In this document: positions 8,287 to 21,386 of the stretch, piece by piece
Position numbering within the stretch: the first letter of the stretch is position 1
Layout: each line of letters opens with the position of its first letter
The notes under the pieces: generated by a model
Seen by the model: the letters and a program-made list of their open reading frames with translations, nothing else
Database searches by the model: none
Told to the model about the DNA's origin: nothing
Program-made: the position numbers and the translations under genes
Assembly (NCBI RefSeq): GCF_009602465.1
Contig: NZ_WBKP01000031.1
Coordinates: 1 to 43,903, forward strand
Length of the DNA stretch: 43,903 bases
Origin: Cumulibacter manganitolerans
GTDB taxonomy: Bacteria; Actinomycetota; Actinomycetes; Mycobacteriales; Antricoccaceae
Reading direction: 5' to 3'

Positions 8287-9504
8287 TCAGCCGCGGGCCA
8301 GCACCGCGAGCTCGGCCCCGGCGTACGGCAGCAGGATGAGCACCAGCGGGTCGCCGTGGCGCGTGCGCAGCCGCGGCAGCAGCTCCTTGCGCAGCGCGGT
8401 CGGGTCGACGCGCACGCCGCGCTTCTTCACCACGAGGTCCGACGCGTCGTACGACGACAGCAGCCGCGCGACCGCGCGCTTGGACCACGGCAGCCGCTCG
8501 ATCACCTCGTACCGGTGGGCCAGGGGCGTGTCGACCGCTCGATCGCCGGTGAGGTAGGCGATCCGCGGCTCGATCCGCACCGCGTCGAGGTCGGCGGCCA
8601 GGACGTCGGCGAGCTCGGCCTGGTTGACCGCGCCGTCCGGCTCGTAGACGTAGCGGCCGAGCGGGGCCGCTGCGGGAGGCTGCGGCCCGGGGGCCCCGGC
8701 CGGGGTCCCGGCCCGCGGCATCGGCCCGCGGAGGGTCGCGACGTCGTCCTGCCGCAGCACCCGGGCGGACCGGACGCCGGAGCCGAGCGGCGGGGACCAC
8801 AGCGCCGCCTCCACGACCGAGCGGCCCTGCTCGGTCTGCGCGGAGACCCAGTCGGCGTCCCAGCCGGCGGGGACCTGCGCGAGGTCGAGGCTGGGCGACA
8901 TCTTGGCCACGACGGCCAGCCCGTGCTCGTGGGCCGCGACCAGCGCCGACAGCGGCGGCGCGCATGCCTCCGGGTCGAAGATCCGCCGTCCCCCCGCCCG
9001 GCGGGCCGGGTCGAAGTACACCGCGCCGGTGGCCGGCAGGTGCTCGAGCGCGTCCCCCTCGACCACCGTGACGTCCAGGCCGCGCACGTTGTGCCGCAGC
9101 AGGGCCGCGACCACCGGGTCACGCTCGATCGCGGTCACCCGCAGCCCGGCGGCGGCGTACTCGATCGTGTCGGCGCCGATGCCGGCGCCGGCGTCGGTGA
9201 GGTGCGTGACGCCGTGCGCGCGCAGGCGCGCGGCGCGCAGCCGCGCCACCGCGGGCCGGCTGGCCTGCTGCAGCGAGTCCTCCAACAGCAGCATCCCGGC
9301 CGCCCGGGGCCCGAGCTTGGCCACCGCCTTGCCGCGCAGCCGGGCCTGGGTGAGGATCGCGGCCGCGACCTCGGGCGGGTGCGCGCGCCGCAGCGCGCTC
9401 AGCACGCGCAGCTCGTCGCGCCCGGCAGCCAGCTCGCGGGCGGCGTCCGCGATGGCGGCGAGCGCGTCGGGGGCGCACAGCGCGGCGAGTACGTCGGGTG
9501 GCAC
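8287..9504 (-). CDS. Class I SAM-dependent methyltransferase with THUMP-like C-terminus
   Basis: A 405-residue protein. The N-terminal third is helical. The middle has a Rossmann SAM site: DAGAGIGADT (motif I), ERDP (motif II) and VYFDPARR (motif IV, ~residue 190). The C-terminal part resembles the THUMP-like domain found in this actinobacterial family, with a final RTRHGDP segment. GTG 9504 has a good GAGGAG site six bases upstream, and this start leaves CIRCE outside the gene. It diverges from groES, so CIRCE (9543-9569) lies in a shared promoter region and HrcA could affect it. The THUMP similarity suggests an RNA substrate, but this is inference. Confidence 0.85.
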   Translation of the reverse strand: MPPDVLAALCAPDALAAIADAARELAAGRDELRVLSALRRAHPPEVAAAILTQARLRGKAVAKLGPRAAGMLLLEDSLQQASRPAVARLRAARLRAHGVTHLTDAGAGIGADTIEYAAAGLRVTAIERDPVVAALLRHNVRGLDVTVVEGDALEHLPATGAVYFDPARRAGGRRIFDPEACAPPLSALVAAHEHGLAVVAKMSPSLDLAQVPAGWDADWVSAQTEQGRSVVEAALWSPPLGSGVRSARVLRQDDVATLRGPMPRAGTPAGAPGPQPPAAAPLGRYVYEPDGAVNQAELADVLAADLDAVRIEPRIAYLTGDRAVDTPLAHRYEVIERLPWSKRAVARLLSSYDASDLVVKKRGVRVDPTALRKELLPRLRTRHGDPLVLILLPYAGAELAVLARG

Positions 9505-9542
9505 GGGGTTCTCCTCGAGCGAACGGCCCCTGAGTGGCGGCA

Positions 9543-9569
9543 TTAGCACTCGGGGCGTTAGAGTGCTAA
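9543..9569 (+). promoter_or_regulatory. CIRCE operator (HrcA site) of groES-groEL
   Basis: TTAGCACTC (9543-9551), nine bases, then GAGTGCTAA (9561-9569): both arms match the CIRCE consensus perfectly. HrcA binds this element and represses groE until heat shock. It lies 90 bp before the groES ATG and 38 bp before the divergent methyltransferase start. hrcA itself is not in the window. Confidence 0.97.
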
Positions 9570-9659
9570 TTGCATCTTGCGCTGACCCCCGCGACGGCAG
9601 TGCGAGCAGCACCAGTGAGCAACTACTAGCCAACAAACCCCAGAGGGGGAGGTCAATTC

Positions 9660-9959
9660 ATGGCAAAGGTGGCCATCAAGCCGCTCGAGGACCGCGTCGT
9701 CGTCCAGGCTAACGAGGCGGAGACCACGACCGCTTCGGGCCTGGTCATCCCGGACACGGCCAAGGAGAAGCCCCAGGAGGGCACCGTCGTCGCTGTCGGT
9801 CCAGGCCGGATCGATGACAAGGGCAACCGCGTACCGATGGACGTCGCCGAGGGCGACGTCGTCATCTACTCGAAGTACGGCGGCACCGAGGTGAAGTACG
9901 CAGGCGAGGAGTACCTCGTCCTGTCGGCCCGCGATCTGCTGGCCGTCGTCGAGAAGTAG
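9660..9959 (+). CDS. groES: Co-chaperonin GroES
   Basis: The 10-kDa lid of the GroEL chaperonin (99 residues). It begins [14 protein letters not shown]; the mobile loop (residues ~18-33) covers [16 protein letters not shown], and the roof and closing strands [15 protein letters not shown] and EEYLVL follow with minor variation. A strong GGGGGAGG ribosome site precedes ATG 9660. It is the first gene of the CIRCE-controlled operon and is followed after 101 bp by groEL. Confidence 0.98.
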   Translation: MAKVAIKPLEDRVVVQANEAETTTASGLVIPDTAKEKPQEGTVVAVGPGRIDDKGNRVPMDVAEGDVVIYSKYGGTEVKYAGEEYLVLSARDLLAVVEK

Positions 9960-9982
9960 TTCTCGGCACCTGTTCGATGTGA

Positions 9983-11689
<1,707 letters not shown>

Positions 11690-11704
11690 CGACGCGGAGA
11701 ACGA

Positions 11705-11764
11705 AAGCGGGCTTTGTCGCCCGAAGCGGGGAATGAACCCCGCTTTGGGCGGCAAAGCCCGCTT
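11705..11764. terminator. Bidirectional terminator between groEL and the UGSC operon
   Basis: A long hairpin. Bases 11705-11716 pair with 11753-11764, CGCCC (11718-11722) with GGGCG (11747-11751), and AAGCGGGG (11724-11731) with CCCCGCTT (11738-11745), around loop AATGAA. The two unpaired steps are G-T wobbles, giving about 27 steps of stem. It sits between convergent groEL (stop 11689) and the UGSC gene (stop 11794). There is no T run, as is common in high-GC genomes. Confidence 0.85.
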
Positions 11765-11793
11765 CGTCGTATCGGTCGCGCCGGACGCCGTCC

Positions 11794-12315
11794 TCAGCGC
11801 TGTGCGGTGACCTCCGCGATCACCGCGTCGAACACCTTGTCGGCGTACTCGCGCATCTCGTCGTCGGTGCGGTCCTGGATGGGGTGCGGGGTGAACACCC
11901 GCGCCACGTCGTCGAACCCGAGGGACGCCGCCTGGGTCTTCGCCGCCTCGACGAACACCTCGGACGCCACGAACACGCCGGGGATGCCGCGCATCTCGAA
12001 GTCGCTGATGTCATGCACACTGCACGACGTGCAGCTGCCTCAATCGGCGAGCGCCTCGATCACGACGCGGCACTGCGTGGCGATCTCGTAGCGCAGGTCG
12101 GCCGGGGCCGGCTTGGTGAACGTCGGCTTCGCGTAGCGGCGCACGTCGACCCCGAGGTCGGTGAGGCGCTCCTCCATCCGATCGAGGAAGACGTTGCCGC
12201 GGGGCTTGGAGATGTCCAGCAGGCCGACGACGAGGCCGTCCAGGGACTCCGGGCGCTCGACGCGCTGCCGGGCGACCGGCTCGCGTTCGCCGGTGGGATC
12301 GAGAATCGTGGTCAT
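11794..12315 (-). CDS. UGSC-family selenoprotein candidate (in-frame TGA read as Sec)
   Basis: A 173-residue protein if TGA 12040-12042 is read as selenocysteine (residue 92). The frame is continuous across the TGA, and the text before it (ending VVIEALAD) and after it (GSCTSCSVHDISDFE) forms one protein. This gives the UGSC motif of the family I recall as 'UGSC (seleno)protein', in which other members have Cys instead of Sec. The site reads U92-x-x-C95-x-x-C98, a redox-like arrangement. Other conserved-looking parts are GLLDISKPRGNVFLDR (~residues 31-46) and FTPHPIQDRTDDEM (~140-153). ATG 12315 has GGAG eight bases upstream. The real stop, 11794-11796, is also TGA. The gene lies 25 bp after the thioredoxin-like gene. 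The enzymatic role is unknown. A short stop-truncated 91-residue product is the alternative if the host lacks Sec machinery. Confidence 0.82.
12004..12035 (-). promoter_or_regulatory. SECIS-like stem-loop downstream of the in-frame TGA
   Basis: In the mRNA, GCUG (from 12035) pairs with CAGC (ending 12004). Inside a 3x2 internal loop, GUCGUGCA pairs with UGCAUGAC (eight pairs, one G-U) around apical loop GUG (12020-12018). The loop starts 19 nt after the TGA and has G at its first position. This fits the published bacterial SECIS rules as I recall them: loop 16-37 nt from the UGA, a G in the first two loop bases. A competing CUGCAC-GUC-GUGCAG hairpin has its loop only 11 nt away. Folding is by eye. 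Confidence 0.6.
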
Positions 12316-12340
12316 CGGTGCACTCCTCGGCCGGTTCTGG

Positions 12341-13783
12341 TCACGGTATCACCGCGCGCGTCACGGGACGAGCGCCGACGGAGCCGTTGACCCAGCCGCC
12401 GATGACGGCCGAGAACAGCCCCGCGTCGCCGCCGGCGTACGCCAGCATCAGGCCGTCCGGCGCGAACTTGTTGATCCGCCCGCCGCCGGCACCGGCCGGC
12501 AGCCCCTCGGCGTTGCCGCCGGCGCCCACGACGAGCTCGGCGGTGTCGATCTCCAGCCGGTCGCGCAGCTCCGCCACGATCCGGTCGTAGCCCCATCCGG
12601 CGTCCGCGAACCGGCTGGCGTGCTCCGGGCAGATCACCAGGATGGCGTCGAAGCCCTGGACCAGCTTCGGGTGGTGCACCGTGCGCAGGCACGAGGCGAG
12701 GCTCCAGGCGAGCTCGTCCGCCGTCCGCGACTTCTGGTCGACGATCGAACGGGGCCCCTCGCCGGCGAACACGGTCAGCGCGTCGGTGCCCGGCGCGAGG
12801 CCACGGTGCTCGGCGAGCGTGCCGAACGGCGAGCCGGGGCGCTCGGCGAAGCAGAACGACAGCTTCCCGGGGTTGCCGAGGGCGGCGCGGTCGACGCCGC
12901 CGGGGCGGCCGCCGCCGACGTTGCGCACCACCAGCTGCAAGGCCCGGCCGATCGTCAGGTTGGCGCGATTGCCCTGGCCGAGGGCGTTCCCGCGGGAGTT
13001 CATCCCGATCGCCTCGGTGCCCGGCCCGCTGCACACGATGACCGGGCCGACCGGCATCGTGGTGGCCAGCACGCCGTGCATGTTGAACTCGTCGGTGCAG
13101 ACCGCCTCCAGCGCGGTGATCACCCACGGCAGGTACTCCGGCAGGCAGCCGGCCATCACCGCGGCGATCGCGACCTTCTCGACGGTGGTCTCCACCAGGT
13201 CCGGCGGGACGACGGCCACGACGTCCTGCGGGTCGCGGGTGGTCCCGCCGAGCATCCGCAGCACGCGCTCCTCCGTGGGCGGCACGAGCGGCAGCCCGTC
13301 GCTCCAGCCGCGCATGAACAGCGCCTCGAACTCGTCCTCCTGGCTGGCCAGCGACACGCGTCGCGAGTGCAGGCTCGAGCCCTCGAACTTCACGCGCAGG
13401 CCGTCGACGAGGTCGGGGTCGACCGACAGCGACCCGCAGCCGGGGCGGTGCTCGGGCAGCTCCGGCCCGAGCCCGTCGACACCGGTGACCCGCTCCCACT
13501 CGGGGCGCAGCCAGCCGACGGTGCGCTCGACCTCGCGGCCGTCGACCACCCGGATGACCGTCGGCACCGTCTCGATGTCGTGGCGCCAGCTCACCTCCAG
13601 CTCGGTGTCGTCGAGGTGCTCGACGCTCGCCGGGAACGCCGGGTCGTCCTGCGTGTAGACGGTGACCGGGACGTCGGCGCCCCCGGCCAGCTGGGCGAGC
13701 ACCGGCTCGACGAGCCGGCAGGTTGCGCAGTCTTGCTTGACGACCACGACGAGTCCGTCGGGTAGCCCTCCGGGCTGGCTCAT
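12341..13783 (-). CDS. Thioredoxin-like domain fused to a UGSC-associated domain
   Basis: A 480-residue protein, apparently cytoplasmic. Residues ~9-95 look thioredoxin-like: strand LVVVVKQ, then a CATC redox motif (Cys19, Cys22), and later a cis-Pro-like TVPTVIRV. The remaining ~380 residues are a separate conserved domain with RGWSDGLPLVPPTEERV, MPVGPVIVCSGP and a Gly-rich NVGGGRPGG stretch; I do not recognise its fold. ATG 13783 has AGGGG eight bases upstream. It lies 25 bp before the UGSC gene, and the pair looks like an operon. I recall similar large proteins beside UGSC genes. An obvious inference is that the CxxC domain reduces the Sec/Cys centre of the partner, but no reaction is known to me. 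Confidence 0.78.
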   Translation of the reverse strand: MSQPGGLPDGLVVVVKQDCATCRLVEPVLAQLAGGADVPVTVYTQDDPAFPASVEHLDDTELEVSWRHDIETVPTVIRVVDGREVERTVGWLRPEWERVTGVDGLGPELPEHRPGCGSLSVDPDLVDGLRVKFEGSSLHSRRVSLASQEDEFEALFMRGWSDGLPLVPPTEERVLRMLGGTTRDPQDVVAVVPPDLVETTVEKVAIAAVMAGCLPEYLPWVITALEAVCTDEFNMHGVLATTMPVGPVIVCSGPGTEAIGMNSRGNALGQGNRANLTIGRALQLVVRNVGGGRPGGVDRAALGNPGKLSFCFAERPGSPFGTLAEHRGLAPGTDALTVFAGEGPRSIVDQKSRTADELAWSLASCLRTVHHPKLVQGFDAILVICPEHASRFADAGWGYDRIVAELRDRLEIDTAELVVGAGGNAEGLPAGAGGGRINKFAPDGLMLAYAGGDAGLFSAVIGGWVNGSVGARPVTRAVIP

Positions 13784-13907
13784 GAATGACCCCTTCGCGC
13801 GTCGCGTACGGATGTCACTCGACACTAGCGGCTGCGCGCGTCCGCGGCACCCGTCACCGAGCCGCCCGCGCGAGCGCCGTGCCCGGGACCGCGCCGCACC
13901 ACCCCGG

Positions 13908-14852
13908 TTAGGCGAGCGGCAGGTCGCTCGGGTCGGTGTTGGCGCCGCACACCACCACGACGGTGCCGCCGTCGGGCGCCACGGCGACCTGCTTCTCCAG
14001 CACGGCCGCCAGCGCGACGGCGCCGCCGGGCTCGGCGGCGATGCGGCACTCGCGCCACAGCAGCTCCCGGGCGGAGATGACGGCGGCGTCGCCGACGACG
14101 ACCGACCGGGTGCCTGCGGCCTGCATCGCGGCGAACGGCAACGCGCCGATGCGGCTGGCGCCGAGGGAGTCCGAGGCCAGGCCGCGCGGCGTGATGTCGA
14201 CCGGCCGGCCGGCCTGCGTCGCGGCGCGGAACGTCTGCGAGCCCTCGGGCTCGACCGCGACGAGCTCGGTCGCGTCGCCGAACCAGGCGCTGGTGCCGCC
14301 CATCAGCCCGCCGCCGCCGACCGCCACCGCGACCGCCCGGACGCCGGGGACCTGCTGCTCGATCTCGCGGGCCATCGTGCCCTGCCCGGTCACCGTGCCG
14401 GGCGCGTCGTACGCGTGGATGGCCAGCGCCCCCGGCGACGCGGCGGATTCCTCGCTCGCCGCGAACGCGTCGGCGTAGCGCTCGCCGTGCTGCTCCACCT
14501 GCGCGCCGAGGCTGTGCAGGCGCGACACCTTCGCGTGCGGGGCGGTCAGCGGCAGGAAGATGCGCGCCGGTATGCCCAGCGCGCGGCCGACGTACGCCAC
14601 CGCCAGGCCGTGGTTGCCGCCGGAGGCCGCCACGAGCAGCGACGGTCGCTCGGCCGCCGACAGCGCGGTGAAGAACGCGCCGCGCGGCTTGAAGCTCGCG
14701 GTGTGCTGCAGCTGCTCCAGCTTCAGCGTGATGGTGCCCAGGCCCGCGATCGCCAGCTGCAGCACCGGCGTACGGCGGATGTAGCCGGCGATCATCGCGG
14801 CCGCGCGCTCGATGTCCGCCCTGGTCGGGATCTCCACCGCGTTGGCCTCCAT
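13908..14852 (-). CDS. PLP-dependent threonine/serine dehydratase
   Basis: A 314-residue fold-type II PLP enzyme. The Schiff-base lysine is Lys55 in ASFKPRGAF, the substrate loop is AASGGNHGLAVAY and the phosphate-binding loop is GGGGLMGG. It lacks the C-terminal ACT-like regulatory domain of biosynthetic IlvA, so it resembles the catabolic or unregulated class that deaminates threonine or serine. Serine racemase activity is a possible alternative. ATG 14852 has a TAGACT box eight bases upstream and no clear ribosome site, so the message is probably nearly leaderless. It diverges from the TPR-like gene, whose start is 60 bp away. Confidence 0.9.
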   Translation of the reverse strand: MEANAVEIPTRADIERAAAMIAGYIRRTPVLQLAIAGLGTITLKLEQLQHTASFKPRGAFFTALSAAERPSLLVAASGGNHGLAVAYVGRALGIPARIFLPLTAPHAKVSRLHSLGAQVEQHGERYADAFAASEESAASPGALAIHAYDAPGTVTGQGTMAREIEQQVPGVRAVAVAVGGGGLMGGTSAWFGDATELVAVEPEGSQTFRAATQAGRPVDITPRGLASDSLGASRIGALPFAAMQAAGTRSVVVGDAAVISARELLWRECRIAAEPGGAVALAAVLEKQVAVAPDGGTVVVVCGANTDPSDLPLA

Positions 14853-14912
14853 ACCGACCGAGTCTATGACCGCGCCGCAGGTGGCGACGGGCGCGGCGCT
14901 ACGGTGAAAGAC

Positions 14913-15689
14913 ATGGACAGCGCCGTTCTCGAGCAGTGGCGGCTGGCCGCCGAGCTGGGCTCGCGCGGCCTCTACGGCCAGGCCGAGGGGATCGTGACCG
15001 ACCTGCTCGCGAGCGGTGACCTGCACGCCCGGGTGCTCGGGGAGGCGCTGCTGGGCAGCCACCGCCGCCAGCTCGGCGATCCCGCCTGCGCCCGGTTCCA
15101 CGACGACCTCGGGCTGCAGGCCTGGGAGGCCAGCTCGCTGGAGGCGGACTGGCCGTACGTCGACCTGCTGATCAACCGCGCGGCGGACGCCGTCGGCCTC
15201 GGCGATCTCGACGACACCGGCTACTGGCTGCGCACCGCGGAGGCGCTCGCCGCGTCGGGCGATCCGCGCACGGCGGTGCGCGCGGAATGGGTGCGGGCCG
15301 AACTGCTCCTCGCGCGGGACGAGCCGGCGGCCGCGCTGGCCGTGCTCGACGGGCTGCAGCTGCCGCTGGCCCGGCTGCGCAGCCCCCGGCACGCCGTCCG
15401 CAGCCGGATGCTGCGCGGCAGCGTCCTGCAGGCCCTCGGCGAGGACGACGCCGCGCGCGTCGAGCTCGACCGGGCGCTCGCGGACGCGGTCAAGGGCCTG
15501 TGGCACTCGCTGGTGTGGCCGGCCGCGCTGGTGCGGGCCCGGCTGGCGCGGGACGGCGTCGAGCGGGACCGCTACCTCGACATCGCGCGGGCGATGATCG
15601 AGCTGATCCTGCTGGACCTGCACCCGTCGCGGGCCGCCGCGTTCGAGGCGACCCTCCCGAAGGAGATCACCCCGGAGATCGCCGGCTAG
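14913..15689 (+). CDS. Hypothetical TPR-like protein
   Basis: A 258-residue, Ala/Leu-rich, all-helical protein with tetratricopeptide-like helix pairs (for example WLRTAEALAASGD, then RAEWVRAELLLARDEPAAAL, then SRMLRGSVLQALGEDDAARV). No signal peptide, membrane segment or catalytic motif is visible. A scaffold or protein-binding role is the most one can say. From memory, a conserved hypothetical gene also lies near guaB in mycobacteria (Rv3415c region), but I cannot confirm orthology. GGTGAAAG precedes ATG 14913, and TACGGT ends seven bases before it, so a leaderless or very short leader is possible. Confidence 0.8.
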   Translation: MDSAVLEQWRLAAELGSRGLYGQAEGIVTDLLASGDLHARVLGEALLGSHRRQLGDPACARFHDDLGLQAWEASSLEADWPYVDLLINRAADAVGLGDLDDTGYWLRTAEALAASGDPRTAVRAEWVRAELLLARDEPAAALAVLDGLQLPLARLRSPRHAVRSRMLRGSVLQALGEDDAARVELDRALADAVKGLWHSLVWPAALVRARLARDGVERDRYLDIARAMIELILLDLHPSRAAAFEATLPKEITPEIAG

Positions 15690-15709
15690 CCGTCCGGCCT
15701 CGCCGGTGG

Positions 15710-16138
15710 CTAGCGGCGCCGGGGACCGATCTCCGCGACGGCGTCGGCGTAGCCGCTCGCGTAGTCCCAGGTGACGAACTCCTCGGGCAGCGGGTTGAAC
15801 GGCGGCTCGTGCACGTGCGACTGGTCGTGCTGCAGCATGTTCACCAGGTTGCTGCGCATGATCTCCCAGGCGTAGAAGTGCATCTCGTCGCACCCGGCGC
15901 AGTCCATGCAGATGCCCCGCACGCCGCGCGGCTCGAGCAGCCGCTGGAACTCCTCGAGATCCTGCAGGTCCTCCAGGACGAGCTTGCGCTCCTCGTCGGA
16001 CAGCGGCTCGGGGGTCTCCTCGTCGAGCTCGGACGCCGGATCGCTGTCGGACTCGAACGGGTCGAGCGGGGCGAGCTGCGCGAACAGCTCGCGCGCGATC
16101 CGGTCCTCGCGCTCGCGATCGTCATCATGATGTGCCAC
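15710..16138 (-). CDS. DUF5319 family protein
   Basis: A 142-residue acidic protein of a family restricted to actinobacteria and almost always encoded beside guaB (Rv3412 in M. tuberculosis, from memory). The signature is GICMDCAGCDEMHFYAW (residues ~76-92), three Cys and a His that could hold a metal. The N-terminal half is highly charged and probably disordered. I use GTG 16138: TACCCT (16145-16150) ends six bases before it, the leaderless pattern seen at other genes here. It diverges from guaB. The function is unknown. Confidence 0.88.
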   Translation of the reverse strand: MAHHDDDREREDRIARELFAQLAPLDPFESDSDPASELDEETPEPLSDEERKLVLEDLQDLEEFQRLLEPRGVRGICMDCAGCDEMHFYAWEIMRSNLVNMLQHDQSHVHEPPFNPLPEEFVTWDYASGYADAVAEIGPRRR

Positions 16139-16144
16139 CTCATC

Positions 16145-16150
16145 AGGGTA
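16145..16150 (-). promoter_or_regulatory. Likely leaderless -10 box of the DUF5319 gene
   Basis: TACCCT on the minus strand, six bases before the GTG start, so the predicted +1 is the G of GTG. The -35 region is poor (ACTTCC at 18 bp). The same TACCCT-N6-start arrangement occurs at tetR. Confidence 0.5.
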
Positions 16151-16262
16151 GCCCTCGCGGCCCCCGAGGGAAGTGCGCCGTGCACAGGGCTCGCGGCGCC
16201 CGCGGGCGAGATGGAGGCAACACCCGCGCGCGATTTCTCGCAGGTCCTTCGACGTACGATGA

Positions 16263-17810
<1,548 letters not shown>

Positions 17811-17841
17811 CGGCCGCCAGCGTAGAAAGAGCGGAGCGCTA

Positions 17842-18972
17842 ATGCGTGACTACGTACAGATCGGGATCGGCCGCGAGGCCCGTCGCGGGTTCCACCTCCG
17901 CGACGTGCACATCGTGCCGACGCGGCGCACGCGGGACGCCGACGACGTGTCGACGGCCTGGCGGCTGGACGCGTTCAAGTTCGACATCCCGCTCGTCGCG
18001 GCGCCCAGCGACGCGACGATGAGCCCGTCGACGGTGGCCATGGTCAACGCCGCCGGCGGCCTCGGGGTGCTGAACGCCGAAGGCCTGTGGACGCGCTACA
18101 GCGACCCCACCGAGATGTACGAGCAGATCGCGGCCGCGTCCGAGAGCGACGCGACCGCCCTCCTGCAGAAGATCTACGCGCAGCCGGTCGACCCGGACCT
18201 CGTCGCCGAGCGCATCCGAGAGCTGCGCGAGGGCGGCGGGACCGTCGCCGTGCGCGTCTCGCCGCAGCACACCACGGCGCTGGCGCCGACGATCCTCAAG
18301 GCCGGCGTCGACCTGCTGGTCATCCACGGCACGATGGTCTCCGCCGAGCACGTGAGCTCCGAGGGCGGCGAGCTCAACCTCAAGGAGTTCATCGCCGACC
18401 TCGACGTCCCGGTCGTCGTCGGCGGTGCCAGCAACTACCAGACGGCCCTGCACCTCATGCGCACCGGCGCGGCCGGGGTCATCGTCGGGCTCGGCACCAG
18501 CGAGTACTCCAGCAGCTGCGACGTCCTGGGCATCGACGCACCGATGGCGACGACCATCATCGACGCCGCGGCGGCGCGGCGCGACTACCTCGACGAGACC
18601 GGCGGCCGCTACGTGCACGTCATCGCGCACGGCGACATCGAGAGCTCCGGCGACATCGCGCGGGCCATCGCCTGCGGCGCGGACGCCGTCATGCTGGGGC
18701 TGATGCTGACCGCCGCCGAGGAGTGCCCGGGCGGGGGAGCATGGTGGGAGCCCGCAGCCAGCCATCCGGACCTCCCGCGCGGTCACTTCAGCTCGGCGCC
18801 CTACGAGCACCGGGTGCCGATGGAGCGCGTGCTGCGCGGTCCGGCCGAGCGCCCGGACGGCACCCAGAACATCTTCGGCGCGTTGCGCCGTGCGATGGCC
18901 AAGTGCGGGTACAGCGATCTCAAGGAGTTCCAGCGGGTCGAGCTGCTGCTCTCGGAAGGAGGCCCGCGATGA
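17842..18972 (+). CDS. guaB3: GuaB3 family IMP dehydrogenase-related protein
   Basis: A 376-residue paralogue of GuaB without CBS domains, found beside guaB in most actinobacteria. The barrel and dinucleotide-type segments are recognisable ([14 protein letters not shown] near the start, [13 protein letters not shown]). In place of the IMPDH catalytic loop it has [15 protein letters not shown]. Whether it makes XMP, or reduces GMP to IMP as shown for some GuaB3-like enzymes, is not clear from sequence. ATG 17842 follows an AGCGGAGC site. Its stop overlaps the phosphatase start as ATGA. Confidence 0.93.
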   Translation: MRDYVQIGIGREARRGFHLRDVHIVPTRRTRDADDVSTAWRLDAFKFDIPLVAAPSDATMSPSTVAMVNAAGGLGVLNAEGLWTRYSDPTEMYEQIAAASESDATALLQKIYAQPVDPDLVAERIRELREGGGTVAVRVSPQHTTALAPTILKAGVDLLVIHGTMVSAEHVSSEGGELNLKEFIADLDVPVVVGGASNYQTALHLMRTGAAGVIVGLGTSEYSSSCDVLGIDAPMATTIIDAAAARRDYLDETGGRYVHVIAHGDIESSGDIARAIACGADAVMLGLMLTAAEECPGGGAWWEPAASHPDLPRGHFSSAPYEHRVPMERVLRGPAERPDGTQNIFGALRRAMAKCGYSDLKEFQRVELLLSEGGPR

Positions 18973-19768
18973 CGGGCGGTGCGTCGAAGGCCCACGAGCG
19001 TCGCGTCGAGCTCGACGGCATGCTGAACGTGCGAGACCTGGGCGGGATGCCTGCTGCCGAAGGAAAGCAGGTCCGCTCGGGACAGATCCTGCGCATGGAC
19101 AGCCCCCAGTTCATGACCGAGTCGGCCGCCGGAACCCTGCTGGGCGGCGGTTTCCGCACCGTGCTCGATCTGCGCTACCCGACGGAGTCCGAGCAGGAGG
19201 GCATCGGATTCCTCGCCCACGAGCGCATCCGGCACGTCAACGTCCCGATCGCCAGCAGCGACAACCAGACCGCCCCCGGCCTGCGGCAGATGCTCGAGGC
19301 CGCGGAGGGACAGCCGCCGGCGGAGGTCGTGTACGAGTACTACCAGGGCTACTTCACCACCGCGAACGGGAAGGCGATCACGACCGCCGTGCGCGAGATG
19401 GCCAACGCCGACTCGCTGCCGCTGATCGTGCACTGCGCCGCGGGCAAGGACCGCACCGGATGCGTCGTCGCCACCGCGCTGTCGGCGATCGGCGTCCCCG
19501 ACGAGGTGATCGCCGACGACTACGCGGCCTCCGCCGACGCCGTCCCCGCGATCGTGGCCCGGCTGCACGGGCTGGGCACCTACGGCGACATCGACCAGAC
19601 CACCGTCGACCTGCAGCGCACCCGCGCGGAGACGATGCTGCTGGTCCTGCAGTGGCTCAAGGACGAGCACGGCGGCGCGCGGCGCTTCCTGCTCGAGCGC
19701 GGGATGACCGAGGACGAACTCGAGCGACTCGAGGCGCTGCTGCTGGTCGACGCCGACGAGGACGTCGC

Positions 19769-19772
<4 letters not shown>
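18969..19772 (+). CDS. Tyrosine/lipid phosphatase (PTP, MptpB-like)
   Basis: A 267-residue Cys-dependent phosphatase. The P-loop is [11 protein letters not shown] with the nucleophile Cys156. The Lys and Asp inside the loop (GKDRTG) are the pattern of MptpB-like enzymes, which can act on phosphotyrosine and phosphoinositides. The N-terminal [10 protein letters not shown] segment is typical of the family. No signal peptide or membrane segment is seen, so the protein is probably cytoplasmic. It is translationally coupled to both neighbours (ATGA with guaB3, GTGA with guaA), an unusual place for a phosphatase, so a regulatory link to purine synthesis is possible but not shown. Confidence 0.93.
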
Positions 19773-21362
<1,590 letters not shown>

Positions 21363-21386
21363 GCGGTCCTCCTCGGTCGACCGGCG

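Noticed and set aside
12016-12036. The short CUGCAC-GUC-GUGCAG hairpin as the SECIS
   Set aside because: Its loop starts only about 11 nt after the UGA, closer than bacterial SECIS rules allow; kept as a competing fold.
12018-12315. Two separate small genes (91 and ~74 residues) rather than one protein
   Set aside because: The GTG at 12018 has no ribosome site and lies inside the predicted stem-loop; the first half ends exactly at the TGA of the UGSC motif and the second continues in frame. A pseudogene by point mutation remains possible but needs a coincidence.
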